NCBI GenBank assembly: GCA_034440615.1
Contig: JAOTOM010004800.1
Span: forward strand, 62,001-126,000
Direction of reading: 5' to 3'
Origin: Ashinkailepas kermadecensis
Lineage: Eukaryota > Arthropoda > Thecostraca > Neolepadidae
Length of the DNA: 64,000 nt
Shown here: positions 12,471 to 22,316 of the stretch, piece after piece
Numbering within the stretch: the stretch's first letter is position 1
Layout of the letters: every line of letters begins with the position of its first letter
Notes under the pieces: generated by a model
Told to the model about the DNA's origin: nothing
The model's input: only the letters and a program-made list of their open reading frames with translations
Database searches by the model: none
Position numbers and translations under genes: made by a program

Positions 12471-12908
12471 GGTAAATGAAACCAGATCAAACGGCGTCGA
12501 TTTGGCCTTGATAACCAAATCGTTACAAATGGCATCGGTTTCGAAGTTCGCCCAAACCAAGTTTTGGGGGTGAACATGGAATCTGGGGCCATGGACACCT
12601 TAGGAATTGTCAATATATTATCGGAAAAAAAGAGTAAAATGTTTAACGTTGCACTTTTGCACGACGGGTGAAATGGGACGTTTTCAGGCCGTTTTCTGTG
12701 ATTTCTGGTGACTGCAACACCTCGTAGGGTATCGAATCTGGTAATAAAAGGTGGAAAACAGCTTGGATTTCCAAAAATGGCATTTTGAGATAGTAAATAG
12801 CAATTGACAGATGGTTTTAAGACAGCATGTGAAAGAAATTGCCCTGGCGCATCGCTTTGGTCTAAGATTCGAAAGTATTTTCGTTTTAATCTGTAAAAGT
12901 TTTTCTAA

Positions 12909-13812
12909 CCCGTCTTGGCGGGCATTCCCCCTCCCCCGCCCTGAGATTTTCCGCGGGCAGTCAAGAAACGGTGTGCGGCAGCGTCCAGAAATTTTACACA
13001 CCTTTCTCCACATCAATTTGGAATGTTGTGTGAAAATGTTGAGATCAGGTCATTTACGGTCAACGAGTTATTGAAGGTCAAGTGAGGTCACCTCCAAAGA
13101 AGCTCAACCAGTCGTCATGCTTTAACGGATAAAATATTTGAATGAAACTTTCAGCGTTTGCCTATCTTTAGGGATTCAACGAAACGCTCCAGAGGATTTT
13201 TTTCGTTTTTGATGGCGTATTAGTTTTGCATATTTGCCTATTAGGGCTAAGATTGAAGATTCTGGCTAAAGTAAGCATTTTTATCAGGGCGAGTTGACTT
13301 CGAACAACGTTTTGCGGTTCGCTCTACCCATTAGAAAATAACAATTAAAGCAAATGGAAAACTGAAAATGATGAAAATTTCATAAAATGTTCATTTGTGA
13401 GTGTGTAAAAGTTGCATGACCATGGTCGATTTCGCCTTCCTTTTCTGATTCCAAATAATGTTTGTTTTTAAAATCTCCCTCAAAATTACTCCCCAGAGCC
13501 AACAACATAATGTCAGTGGTGATCACACGACTGACCCCTTAGTGACGTCTCACACGTGACCCCTTAGTGACGTCTCACACGTGACCCCTTAGTGACGTCT
13601 CACACGTGACCCCTTAGTGACGTCACTTTTGGGGGATAAAATTGGGGGTTGGTTTCGGACCCTACTCGTCGAGCGCTTTCCGATGACACCTCTTTCGTTT
13701 TCGTGCGCCGCTTAGTTTGGAGACTAGAAGGAGGGCATTTATCGCCCCCCCCCCTTCCCGAGACGGGGTGTGAGAATCTGACCGGCAAGATGAGTAGTTA
13801 ATTTTGAGCGGG
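12909..13812. mobile_element. TTAA-flanked (piggyBac-like) MITE, copy A
   Basis: The element aligns over nearly its whole length with copy B at 40569-41412. Shared landmarks include GGTCAAGTGAGGTCACCTCC, AACTTTCAGCGTTTGC, GAAGATTCTGGCTAAAGTAA, TTGACTTCGAACAACGTTTT and GAGCGCTTTCCGATGACACC. Ends are AACCCGTC at left, preceded by CT, and GCGGGTTAA at right. TTAA plus CCC termini with no transposase fit piggyBac-type non-autonomous elements. It differs from copy B by a local amplification at 13531-13628 and by end decay. Confidence 0.65.
13531..13628. repeat. 25-bp minisatellite, about 4 copies, inside the MITE
   Basis: TGACCCCTTAGTGACGTC followed by TCACACG repeats with 25-bp spacing. The sister MITE has a single matching segment (CCCCCTAGTGACGTCAC, near 41211-41227), so the array arose after the copies separated. 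Each unit carries a TGACGTC half of a CRE-like palindrome. Confidence 0.9.
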
Positions 13813-13969
13813 TTAACGCGGATTAATGAGTTCATTTTGAAGTTGAACGTGTATTCAGAAGTGTGTAGGCTTTTGAATATGACATATTTCAAGGACTGCT
13901 CAGCGGGTACAGATAGCCAGCAGCCAACGGAACGTGTTTTCAGAGGTGAAAAAATGCCGAAGCTGTCAG

Positions 13970-14035
13970 GCTGTCAGGTCAGTTAGGTCATGTTAGGTCA
14001 CCATGTCAAGTCAGGTCAAGTTCATGACAGGTTAA
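13970..14035 (+). other. Cluster of AGGTCA-type half-sites
   Basis: Three AGGTCA words lie in direct orientation with 3- and 4-nt spacers, followed by AAGTCAGGTCAAGTTCA. AGGTCA is the nuclear-receptor half-site. Function is not shown; the same word is common in this window's repeats. Confidence 0.35.
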
Positions 14036-14465
14036 TGGAACCAAACTTAGTCAACTGGAATGTTGTCATAAATGTAAATGACTGTCATGCGATTGATGTC
14101 GCTTTGCATGTTACTCCCTACACATCCTGAAAACTACCGTTTGTCATTGTGTACCTAAGTGTTTCCATACTTTATTCATGTACTTCACTCCTTTCTTCGC
14201 GAAGCCGATTGCGCCGAGCTGCCCGACGGAGAAGTCGGGCGGGCGGCCCGGTTCAGGTAACTGGAACAGGTAACTGACCTTATAAAGTGCTGCTATATAG
14301 GTGACCTGAGGCCAAATGTCGGATCTAGCATCTGTATTGCATCATTAGTAATGTCCAAAACATCATTGATCCCCATTTTGGAGCACTTAAACACAATCAC
14401 AGCGATCCATAACAATGACGAGCCAAGCCACGCAAAATAAGAAAATTTGACATATGTGACCACGT

Positions 14466-14690
14466 TTCACCTTGAAGATATTGACCTAAGGTCAGGATAT
14501 TTGCAAACAATAGAGGTCACTACCGTACCCATCCACCCTGCGAATTTCGTTACTCCAGCTTTAATAGGAGCCGATATATTATGGGGGGCGGAATCCGCCC
14601 CCCCGCCCCTCCAGTGCGCGTAATTTTCAGAGGCCCTCCAGGGCGCGTGTTAAAAGGTGTTTTGATGCCTTCCTCTGAAGGCCCTGCCAT
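14466..14690. repeat. Dispersed repeat, copy 1 (partner at 24737-24960)
   Basis: Blocks shared in order with the partner include CTCCA/CTTTA-AGG, GAGATATTA/GATATATTA, GGGGG-CCGATCCGCCCCC-like and CTCC-GTGCGCG, then GGCGCGTGTTAA against GTGCGCGTGTTAA and GAAGGC/CTGCC near the end. The central G-run/CCGCCCCCC stretch could fold back on itself. No coding content is seen. Confidence 0.5.
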
Positions 14691-14924
14691 TTTTGATTGA
14701 TTAGTGCGGTGTGGAGTTCTGCCATTCGAAAATGAGCAAATTTGGGTCCAAATTTGGGAGATGGTGGTAATTCGATTGAATGAAGTTGAATATAGAGGTG
14801 CCAGCTGTGGTAGGATAATTTGACAATATATAGGTATTTATTGGCAATATAGGTAGCCGCAAGGATAAATTGCCGACAATATTTTTTAGACCGTGGCTTC
14901 TAAGATGTTTTGTGTGGCGATATT

Positions 14925-15198
14925 TTAACGAAATTTCCGCTCAGCCCGCCGACGCAGGGTGACGGCGCGTTGACACTCGTCGTTCCACCATGGCACGTGT
15001 TCACGGCAGGGGATCGACGAGTGCGGCGGACGTGTTTTTTTCTGCCGCGAGTAATATAGTGTTGAAGAATGCCGAAATTGGGGGTGTGACTGGGGAGAGT
15101 GACAGTATCAATTTCCTTGGTAAAAGACGGCCATTTCGCTTTGCGAACATTCCAGCTGGGTACAAATGAATATTCTGTGGACAGGACTGAGCGTTCAA
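14925..15198 (-). pseudogene. LINE ORF2 fragment: endonuclease-RT linker
   Basis: On the minus strand the segment reads 'PSWNVRKAKWPSFTKEID' (W at 15154). A second frame then gives 'FFNTILLAAEKN', and a third gives 'PWWNDECQRAVTLRRRAERK' starting at 14993 and ending in TAA at 14925-14927. WN-R-A-W, AAEK and PWWN-EC are landmarks of the region between endonuclease and reverse transcriptase in Jockey/CR1-type LINEs. Moving through three frames implies at least two indels. No reverse-transcriptase motif follows below 14925, where sequence becomes AT-rich and unrecognised. Confidence 0.85.
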
Positions 15199-15199
15199 T

Positions 15200-15965
15200 T
15201 ATGACATGAATGGAGAAGCCATCGCTAAAAAGGGGGTCGGGTTGCACGTGCCAAGAGAAGAGGGGGGAGATGAAGCCAGGGAGAGGTCATTAAAAGAAAA
15301 ACTATGTGGGCCTTGAGGATTGTTTCAATGTGATGTCCGCGTGGAGATGTGATGTGGCAATCCCATGTCTGATGGTGGAGATGTGATGTGGCAATCCCAT
15401 GTCTGGTGGTGGAGATGTGATGTGGTAATCCCATGTCTGGTGGTGGAGATGTGATGTGGCAATCCCATGTCTGGTGGTGGAGATGTGATGTGGCAATCCC
15501 GTGTCTGGTGGTGGAGATGTGATGTGGCAATCCCATGTCTGGTGGTGGGCGTTAATGCCGCCCAACACTAGACAGAGGTGTGGCAGAGGACCCAAAAGGT
15601 TGGTAACGGAAGCTACGGATAGCGTAGGAGTAGGGTGGAAAATGAACAGTGAGCTCTAGTTGTGCAATTTTGACAACTACGGCGACAAAATTCAAATTGT
15701 TGGTAATGGTGATCGGGCGATGGAGAAGTATGTCCGAGACAAATAAGACTACCCGCCGCCGCCGGGCTCTGTATAATTTCGGTTATGGGTATAAAGGGTG
15801 TAGACAAAGATGTTAAAGTTGTACTGGTCGTTGTCGCGACATCGGGTCTCCTGAATGTCGGCCATGAATGGTTTATTTTGAATGTTATATTCCTTGAATT
15901 CTACCCAATAGGACATGAGAGATTCGTATTCCATTGGAGCAATAACTCAGTGGTGGGTGGCTGCA
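15200..15965 (-). pseudogene. LINE ORF2 fragment: apurinic-type endonuclease domain, inactivated
   Basis: Minus-strand reading starts with 'LLLQWNTN' (about 15947-15924), the usual Q-W-N opening of the domain. It continues 'SYWVEFKEYNIQNKPFMADI' and 'QETRCRDNDQYNFNI', which contains the catalytic Glu, and '(H)NRNYTEPGGG'. A second frame gives 'NLNFVAVVVKIAQLELTV'. 'LPHLCLVLGGINAHHQTWD' (about 15583-15527) corresponds to the G-D-F-N-A-H-H-x-x-W motif, with the catalytic Asp replaced by Gly. After the 34-bp array, 'RGHHIETILKAH' leads to 'SDGFSIHV' (Ser at 15226), the S-D-H-x-P-I motif with its catalytic His changed to Gly. Two active-site losses and frame breaks make it non-functional. Confidence 0.85.
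15343..15548. repeat. 34-bp minisatellite, 6 copies, inside the LINE endonuclease
   Basis: The unit contains GATGTGATGTGGCAATCCCA plus TGTCTGGTGGTGGA and repeats every 34 bp with few substitutions. On the minus strand each unit encodes 'HHQTWDCHITSP'-like sequence, the codons following the endonuclease 'NA' motif at 15553. The array therefore expanded from LINE coding sequence. 34 is not a multiple of three, so each copy shifts frame. Confidence 0.92.
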
Positions 15966-16364
15966 TAAATGTTGGTGATCATGCCCTCGCAGCCGCGTGT
16001 GTGGCGGTCATGATGTGGCAGAGTCGTCCGATTCACAATCGGGCGAATCTGGTGTGGGGGATGGGTGCTTTGGGTTTCAGGAGGGTCCGGGCAGAGTGAC
16101 CGTGGGTCAGGGCTGGTCCTGGGAGGGCGGGGAGGGGAGAGAGAGGGACGAGGCTGATGCAGGGGGAGGAAGGTGGAGGCGGGAGGTTATGCTCGGAGGG
16201 TCGGAGCGGGAGGGACAAAGGGCCTTCGGCCGCCTCAGCTGGGATCGGCCAGAGGGATTTGAGAGGGGGCGGGTCCATGCAGAGGGTTTCCCCTGTGTCG
16301 CATGCGTGGTGGGGATGGGGGAGGGTCGACGAGCGTTGCTGCTGCCGGCCTTCGCGGCCAGCTA

Positions 16365-17700
16365 GGCTGGGCAGTATAATCTGGAGGCAGGGTGTGGTGC
16401 GGCGCAGGCTACACAGCAGGGCTGTGCGGTGCCACAGTGTGCTGTGGTGTGGGTTTGCGCACAGTGGCCGCGCACCGGGATGCGGGCGCGGCAGACGCCG
16501 CCGTGGTGGTCGTATCTCTGGCAAAACACACAGCGCGTGGGCGGCGGTGTCCAGGGGTGGCAGGGGTACCAGAGGTAGCCGGCATACAGGTGGGTCGACG
16601 TAGCAGCGCCCGGGAGCCCAGCTTGAGGAGCGGGCTCGGGGGACGTGGCGGAGCGGCGCCCGGGAGCCCAGCTTGAGGAGCGGGCTCGGGGGACGTGGCG
16701 GAGCGGCGCCCGGGAGCCCAGCTTGAGGAGCGGGCTCGGGGGACGTGGCGGAGCGGCGCCCGGGAGCCCAGCTTGAGGAGCGGGCTCGGGGGACGTGGCG
16801 GAGCGGCGCCCGGGAGCCCAGCTTGAGGAGCGGGCTCGGGGGACGTGGCGGAGCGGCGCCCGGCAGCCCAGCTTGAGGAGCGGGCTCGGGGACGTGGCGG
16901 AGCGGCGCCCGGGAGCCCAGCTTGAGGAGCGGGCTCGGGGGACGTGGCGGAGCGGCGCCCGGGAGCCCAGCTTGAGGAGCGGGCTCGGGGGACGTGGCGG
17001 AGCGGCGCCCGGGAGCCCAGCTTGAGGAGCGGGCTCGGGGGACGTGGCGGAGCGGCGCCCGGGAGCCCAGCTTGAGGAGCGGGCTCGGGGGACGTGGCGG
17101 AGCGGCGCCCGGGAGCCCAGCTTGAGGAGCGGGCTCGGGGGACGTGGCGGAGCGGCGCCCGGGAGCCCAGCTTGAGGAGCGGGCTCGGGGGACGTGGCGG
17201 AGCGGCGCCCGGGAGCCCAGCTTGAGGAGCGGGCTCGGGGGACGTGGCGGAGCGGCGCCCGGGAGCCCAGCTTGAGGAGCGGGCTCATATCCCATGTGGG
17301 ATCAGTTCCTTCGGGAGTTCTTCCTCCGGGAAGTGGTCCATCTCGGGGGCGAACACCGTGACCAAGGTGTTGTTGAGGCGGTCGGCGACTACCACATCAA
17401 CGAGAAGGGAGAGGAAGCGACGCAGAGGAGGCGGGTCCTGGCCTGTTTCGGCTCGCGCACCCCACATCAAGAGGGAGCCTGACCGGATGGCTTTGGCCGC
17501 GACTACCACTCCGGTCCAGCGATCGAGCTCCTTTGCTATCGCAAGAGGGGACGTGCGGTCCCGGGTCCCCTCCGTCCCGGTAATTAGGACGTATGATTCC
17601 CCTTCGGGTGGGTCATGGGGTGGGGGGCGGGCTCCAGGACGGGGCCGGCGCTCGCCCCCTCCGGCGGGGAGGAGGATTCTCGAGCATACCGGGGGTGAGA
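16365..17700 (-). pseudogene. LINE ORF1 (gag-like) with three CCHC zinc knuckles
   Basis: The N-terminal half is open from about 17700 to 17288 on the minus strand and reads 'ESYVLITGTEGTRD', 'RSGSLLM', 'DRLNNTLVTVFAPE' and 'PEEELPKEL', the pattern of Jockey-group gag proteins before the knuckles. A frame shift occurs at the border of the 50-bp array (stop at 17285-17287). Beyond the array, at 16535-16365, are three knuckles: 'CVFCQRYDHHGGVC' (C-x2-C-x4-H-x4-C); 'RGHCAQTHTTAHC', whose first Cys has become Arg; and 'CVACAAPHPASRLYC' (C-x2-C-x3-H-x6-C). The reading then ends at a stop. Family knowledge assigns such gags to RNA binding in the retrotransposition particle; this copy is broken. Confidence 0.87.
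16605..17286. repeat. 50-bp minisatellite, about 13.6 copies, inside LINE gag
   Basis: The unit contains GCGCCCGGGAGCCCAGCTTG and AGGAGCGGGCTCGGGGGACG, with exact 50-bp spacing. Near 16862 and 16890 there are single-base differences, including one deletion. Minus-strand units encode 'SPLLKLGSRAPLRHVP', matching the gag segment that normally precedes 'YAGYLWYP' and the zinc knuckles. The long minus-strand frames (up to 420 residues) spanning it are array products joined to LINE remnants. Confidence 0.93.
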
Positions 17701-17786
17701 GGGGCGTTCCTTGCAGAAGCTACTCGGCGGTCAGCGTCGTTCGGACAGCCTCTCTGTGGAAGGTCCTGTCGAGCTTCTTCCTCCCT

Positions 17787-17858
17787 CCCGATTACAGGAT
17801 TTAAACCCATAGCCATGCGACCAAGAGTCGAACGTCCTACCGACTGAGCTATCACGAC
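17787..17858 (-). other. tRNA-Lys(CTT)-like sequence; SINE head or tRNA pseudogene
   Basis: The minus strand reads with a box-A match TAGCTCAGTCGG and a box-B-like GGGTTTAAATCC. The T arm pairs fully (ATGGG/CCTGT with two G-U pairs). The anticodon arm pairs at 4 of 5 positions around loop CTCTTGG, giving anticodon CTT. The D stem has two mismatches and the acceptor stem barely pairs (about 3 of 7), so it is not a working tRNA gene. Its orientation and position match the 5' side of the fossil LINE, suggesting a tRNA-derived SINE or a captured Pol III-type promoter. Confidence 0.6.
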
Positions 17859-18644
17859 CCTGGTTCTTATATGCATGGAGCAGCGCGTAATAGTGCTATT
17901 TACATTTAGTACAGCGTAATAGTGATACCAAATAGTGAAAGTGATCTGAATATATTTGCATGCCATATTTTCCCTGTGTACCTGCGACTATGATCCCCGG
18001 GCCTCGGCAACATCCCCAGGGACGCTGTTCTGCATGGATAGGCTTACCGGCTGCATCAGGATCCCCACATGTCGGCAGCCATGAGGCCTCAAAGTGCTCC
18101 ATGCGGCTGATAGTAATTCTGAGACGCACCCTTGGCGGATTTTTCAGGGGCCTGTTTGCCTACCTAGCCGCCATCACCACGCCACCCGGAGATGATGGCC
18201 ATCATAGCAACGTACTGCCGCACCGCTAGCTGGTATGCACAGTGCATACATCCGCATGCACTTCTCGAGCACAGGGCACAGCACACGGCGAGAGAACACC
18301 ACAGCGCATTGTGTCTTCCAATAGATGCGCGCCTCGTCCCCACCATAAATTCCTGTTGACTTTCGACTCGAGTGCAAAACTGTACAAGCTGTTAGTCATG
18401 CGACTACAGGATGTGCGATTCGCTGCAGCAGTTACCTGCCTGGGAGCAGCTGTGTTTGTCGGCTGTGCACACAGGTCGTATGAGTGACTGATACCGACAA
18501 TCAGCACAGCCTCAGCGAATGCCAGCTTTCATCAGTAAGCTGGTGTCGCCTCGGAACTGGCCGACCCGATAGCTCAGTGATACAGGCGATACGTGTATCA
18601 ACGGTTCTCGTATCACGTGCTGAGTCTTCGCGTTCTGCGTGGCG

Positions 18645-18741
18645 CCTCTGACGTGTCCTGATGAGGTACACCGTCCTGATTTGCTCCGTGGCACCTCTGA
18701 CGTGCTCTGACGAGATACATGGTCTTGATCTGCTCCGGGTA
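18645..18741. repeat. Diverged 49-bp tandem duplication
   Basis: CCTCTGACGTG at 18645 and 18694 starts two units. TGATGAG/TGACGAG, GTACAC/ATACAT, GTC-TGAT and TGCTCCG are shared in order. Confidence 0.75.
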
Positions 18742-18799
18742 GAACGCACCCGGCTGCACCGTCATGTGAAATGAACCCGCCTGACAAATCATTGTGGTT

Positions 18800-19095
18800 A
18801 GTTGATCATAGCTTCAGCCTGAAGCTCGATCTGGTCAGATCAACGGCTTGGATTTGGAGTTGATCCGACCTTGGACCTGGAACCCGAACTGATGAGATAT
18901 TCGACCTGTGGCCGAAACTGGTCACATCTTGGACCTGGAACCCGAGCTTATGAGACATCCGACCTATATCTTGAACTGGTCAGACCTTGGACCTGGAACC
19001 AGAATTGGTCAGACATTCCGCCTGTAGCCTGAGTTAGTCAGACCTTGGGCCTGGAGCCCGAGCTGGTCAGGCCTTGGGCCTGGAGCGCGGGTCTC
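18800..19095. repeat. Degenerate ~30-60 bp repeats
   Basis: The phrases 'GACCTTGGACCTGGAACC', 'CTGGTCAGA' and 'GACCTGTGGCC/GCCTGTAGCC' alternate about five times with heavy divergence. This looks like an old decaying array. Confidence 0.7.
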
Positions 19096-19235
19096 GGCAG
19101 TGCTTGAACCACCTGAAGACTCGTCGGGTCTTAGCGCCTCAGACTTAGCGTCTGGAGGTCTTTAGCGTTACACCCTGGATCAGCTTCTTAGGATCAGTCT
19201 TCAGCCCGCGCCCGCCAATAAGCAGACCAGAGTGG

Positions 19236-19327
19236 CGCGCCTGCGCCTGTCAATGAGCCTGTCATGGTGGCCTTCAGCGCCTGCGCCTGTCAATGAGCCT
19301 GTCATGGTGGCCTTCAGCGCCTGCGCA
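19236..19327. repeat. 40-bp repeat, 2.2 copies
   Basis: CTGCGCCTGTCAATGAGCCT recurs at 19241 and 19281, each followed by GTCATGGTGGCCTTCAGCGC. A truncated third copy starts at 19321. Confidence 0.93.
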
Positions 19328-20931
19328 TCACCCGGACAGGTGTCAGACGCGTACCAACTAACCCGGTGATCCCGCCCGCTTAAGCCTGCTGCCAAGTTTA
19401 GATGAACCAAAGTGTTGATACGTCTGACTGTGCCGTACCCAGATGGTGCCGTACCCAGAGCCTGTTACGATCCTGGTAGGGGAATGGTCACTGGAGGCGA
19501 TGGAGTAGCTATAGTCGAGGCTCAGTGCAGTCATCTTGCGAAAGATCTTCCACACGTGCCCCTGTCGGCATTGGGCCGCGCCAGGTCAAGGCGTTTTAAA
19601 TGGAAAGCTTCAGAGTGAGAAAATCGGATCAGACGTTGTGTTCTGAGCACGCATTCGTAATCATTACCACCGCATATTGCCGTGTTGTAATCACGGCAGC
19701 ATAAAAGCACACTGCATGATGCTTGTAATTTACCTTTTCCATTTCTTGTGTTGGTAAATATACCTCACTGCGATCCAGTCGCAAACACAGTTCCTGTGTG
19801 CGATAACTATGTCACGTAACTAGGTACTGGCATGCTTTTGTATTATTGGCTTTCAAAGATGTTTTAGGTGGTTTCGAGTATGCTATATGCGAGCAGTATG
19901 CTATAAGAGCACAGTAAGCCAATGACAGCTCCATATATCTTTCGACTTCAAACCACAATGCAAAAGCAATACCATCCTATTAAATACCACAGTTTCAGCA
20001 ACTGTCCACCGATTCAGTAAAACATGCGAGCGATGGGTCACGCTGGTTCGTGCTTTGAGGGAACTCAAATAGTTTTGGAAGATTGTGAACAAACGAAGCA
20101 AGAATGAAAGCCGATATTCAATTGTATGTCCGCAATGACAATCCGATTTAACGTCATTGGCTTGATGAATTCATTGCCGGCGAACGAAGCTCAGTCCGCA
20201 GCCATATACGAATCTCAATGCGCCAGCGAATGTACGTGGACAATCGTGCAATGCTCGCACTAACGCGCATACAATGCTCGCACTAACGCGCATACATATT
20301 CGGTCAGACGCACACAAACGCCCACGCGCACAGGCAAGCTCCCTCGCATGATCATGTGCTCCGTTAGATGCACACAGAAGACTGCATCATGTTTCCATAA
20401 AACGAGGCTGTTTGACTGAAACAGAAGTGTGTGTCAGCTTCTCACTGCTTGGTCGCTTTAGGCACAGTTACAATTTTGCGTCTCAGATCGGAACGTGGTG
20501 GTGGATATTAATGAGCTGAGCAAAAAAGAAACACTTCTGCAGAACAACACCAGAATAAGACGCACACACTGCCTCCCCTGCGACGAGACCACCCAGACAC
20601 GGTGAGCACTGCAACTGGTCTGTGGTGAGAGCTCCCAGATGAGAGGACATCACCCCGCCCCCGCGCTCTCGCTGTGCACCGCCGAGTACCACTCGCACTG
20701 ATTGCAGTCCGCAGGCTCGGCACAAGCGTTCTGACAACTGGTCGAGTCCATTAGCGCATTAGGCCGTCATTTCTGGCGAGCTTCAGCGGCGGCTAATCGT
20801 GCCGTGTCGCCAACCGGCAGCCGCTCTGATCGGCTGCCCTGCATGGCTCTCGAGCCGGTCTGCTGGCGGCACCAGTCGCCGGTGGTGAACTATGGACGGC
20901 GCCACGAGCCGGAGCCAACGCCGGCGGCACC
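19328..20931. other. 1.6 kb without recognisable genes
   Basis: Only short features are seen: a 23-bp direct duplication at 20251-20295 (ATGCTCGCACTAACGCGCAT), a small inverted repeat TGCCGTG/CACGGCA near 19678-19698, and an ATG-CTATA echo near 19878-19905. Frames of 60-85 residues show no domains. Confidence 0.4.
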
Positions 20932-22054
20932 TGTGGACAGCCTGACCACAACTGAAGCGGCGTCTCCCGTGTCGTGTCGGCGCCGGCGGGACCTGTGGAC
21001 AGCCTGACCACAACTGAAGCGGCGTCTCCCGTGTCGTGTCGGCGCCGGCGGGACCTGTGGACAGCCTGACCACAACTGAAGCGGTGTCTCCCGTGTCGTG
21101 TCGGCGCCGGCGGGACCTGTGGACAGCCTGACCACAACTGAAGCGGCGTCTCCCGTGTCGTGTCGGCGCCGGCGGGACCTGTGGACAGCCTGACCACAAC
21201 TGAAGCGGCGTCTCCCGTGTCGTGTCGGCGCCGGCGGGACCTGTGGACAGCCTGACCACAACTGAAGCGGTGTCTCCCGTGTCGTGTCGGCGCCGGCGGG
21301 ACCTGTGGACAGCCTGACCACAACTGAAGCGGCGTCTCCCGTGTCGTGTCGGCGCCGGCGAGACCTGTGGACAGCCTGGCCACAACTGAAGCGGTGTCTC
21401 CCGTGTCGTGTCGGCGCCGGGGCCCTGTGGAGCCTGGCCACAACTGAAGCGGCGTCTCCCGTGTCTGTCGGCGCCGGCGGCTTGGAGCCTGACCACAACT
21501 GAAGCGGCGTCTCCCGTGTCGTGTGGCGCCGGCGGGACCTGTGGACAGCCTGGCCACAACTGAAGCGGCGTCTCCCGTGTCGTGTCGGCGCCGGCGGGCC
21601 TGTGGACAGCCTGGCCACAACTGAAGCGAAGTCTCCCGTGTCGTGTCGGCGCCGGCGGGACCTGTGGACAGCCTGGCCACAACTGAAGCGGCGTCTCCCG
21701 TGTCGTGTCGGCGCCGGCGGGGCCTGTGGACAGCCTGACCACAACTGAAGCGGTGTCTCCCGTGTCGTGTCGGCGCCGGCGGGACCTGTGGACAGCCTGA
21801 CCACAACTGAAGCGGTGTCTCCCGTGTCGTGTCGGCGCCGGCGGGACCTGTGGACAGCCTGACCACAACTGAAGCGGTGTCTCCCGTGTCGTGTCGGCGC
21901 CGGCGGGACCTGTGGACAGCCTGACCACAACTGAAGCGGCGTCTCCCGTGTCGTGTCGGCGCCGGCGGGACTTACCTGACCACACTGAGGTCGTTGTCGG
22001 CGGGACCTGTGGACAGCCTGACCACAACTGAAGCGGCGTCTCCCGTGTCGTGTC
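20932..22054. repeat. 62-bp minisatellite, about 18 copies
   Basis: The unit holds GACCTGTGGACAGCCTGACC, ACAACTGAAGCGG and CGTCTCCCGTGTCGTGTCGG, with exact 62-bp spacing. Copies around 21410-21490 are shortened by small deletions, and the array is disturbed near 21970-22000. The 441-residue minus-strand frame through it is a repeat artefact. Confidence 0.96.
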
Positions 22055-22150
22055 TAATACAATACCGTATGCTGTCACCATAACTGTGGTGAATTTTATC
22101 ATGTCCATCAGCTACGCTCGTTGCAAAGTTACAGGTTCTTCACCTACATT
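22055..22150. repeat. Dispersed repeat, copy 1 (partner at 41458-41555)
   Basis: ATACAATACCGTATGC, GTCACCATAACTG, ATCTACGCTCGT/CAGCTACGCTCGT and TTCACCTA occur in the same order in both copies. Confidence 0.65.
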
Positions 22151-22316
22151 GGTAGCGGCCAAGCTTGCCCGCTTCTTTAAGGCCTTCAGAATTCCGATTT
22201 CTTGAAAAAAACAATAATGCCAGGAAAAATTGCAGTCCGCGAAAACCGAGCCTTTGTACTTGCACTCCAATACATCAATAGGCAATCACGGGACACCGTG
22301 CAGTTGAATCGAGTCG

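Larger units (their letters stand above)
14925..17700 (-). mobile_element. Fossil Jockey-group non-LTR retrotransposon (LINE)
   Basis: Read on the minus strand, 5' to 3', the region shows a gag-like ORF1 (about 17700-16365) with three CCHC zinc knuckles, then the apurinic-type endonuclease of ORF2 (about 15947-15200), then the endonuclease-RT linker ending in 'PWWNDECQRA' (14993 down to 14925). The order is that of Jockey/I/R1-group LINEs. The reading frame breaks several times, catalytic residues are lost and the reverse transcriptase is missing, so the copy is dead and 3'-truncated or overwritten. Two minisatellites (15343-15548 and 16605-17286) have expanded inside its coding sequence. A tRNA-like sequence lies about 90 bp upstream on the same strand. 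Confidence 0.88.

Noticed and set aside
16033..17295. 420-residue minus-strand frame as a gene
   Set aside because: Its main part is the 50-bp array read in rotating frames, and its end reads LINE gag in the wrong frame. The real content is the fossil LINE.
18563..18650. Second tRNA-like sequence (GATAGCTCAGTGATACAGGC)
   Set aside because: Box A is good, but no box B at a workable distance and no cloverleaf stems were found.
18655..18720. Hammerhead ribozyme core (CTGATGAG, CTGACGAG)
   Set aside because: The conserved GAAA partner and the three stems are missing; the two words belong to a 49-bp duplication.
20783..22108. 441-, 357- and 346-residue minus-strand frames
   Set aside because: All are products of the 62-bp array, which lacks stop codons on that strand.
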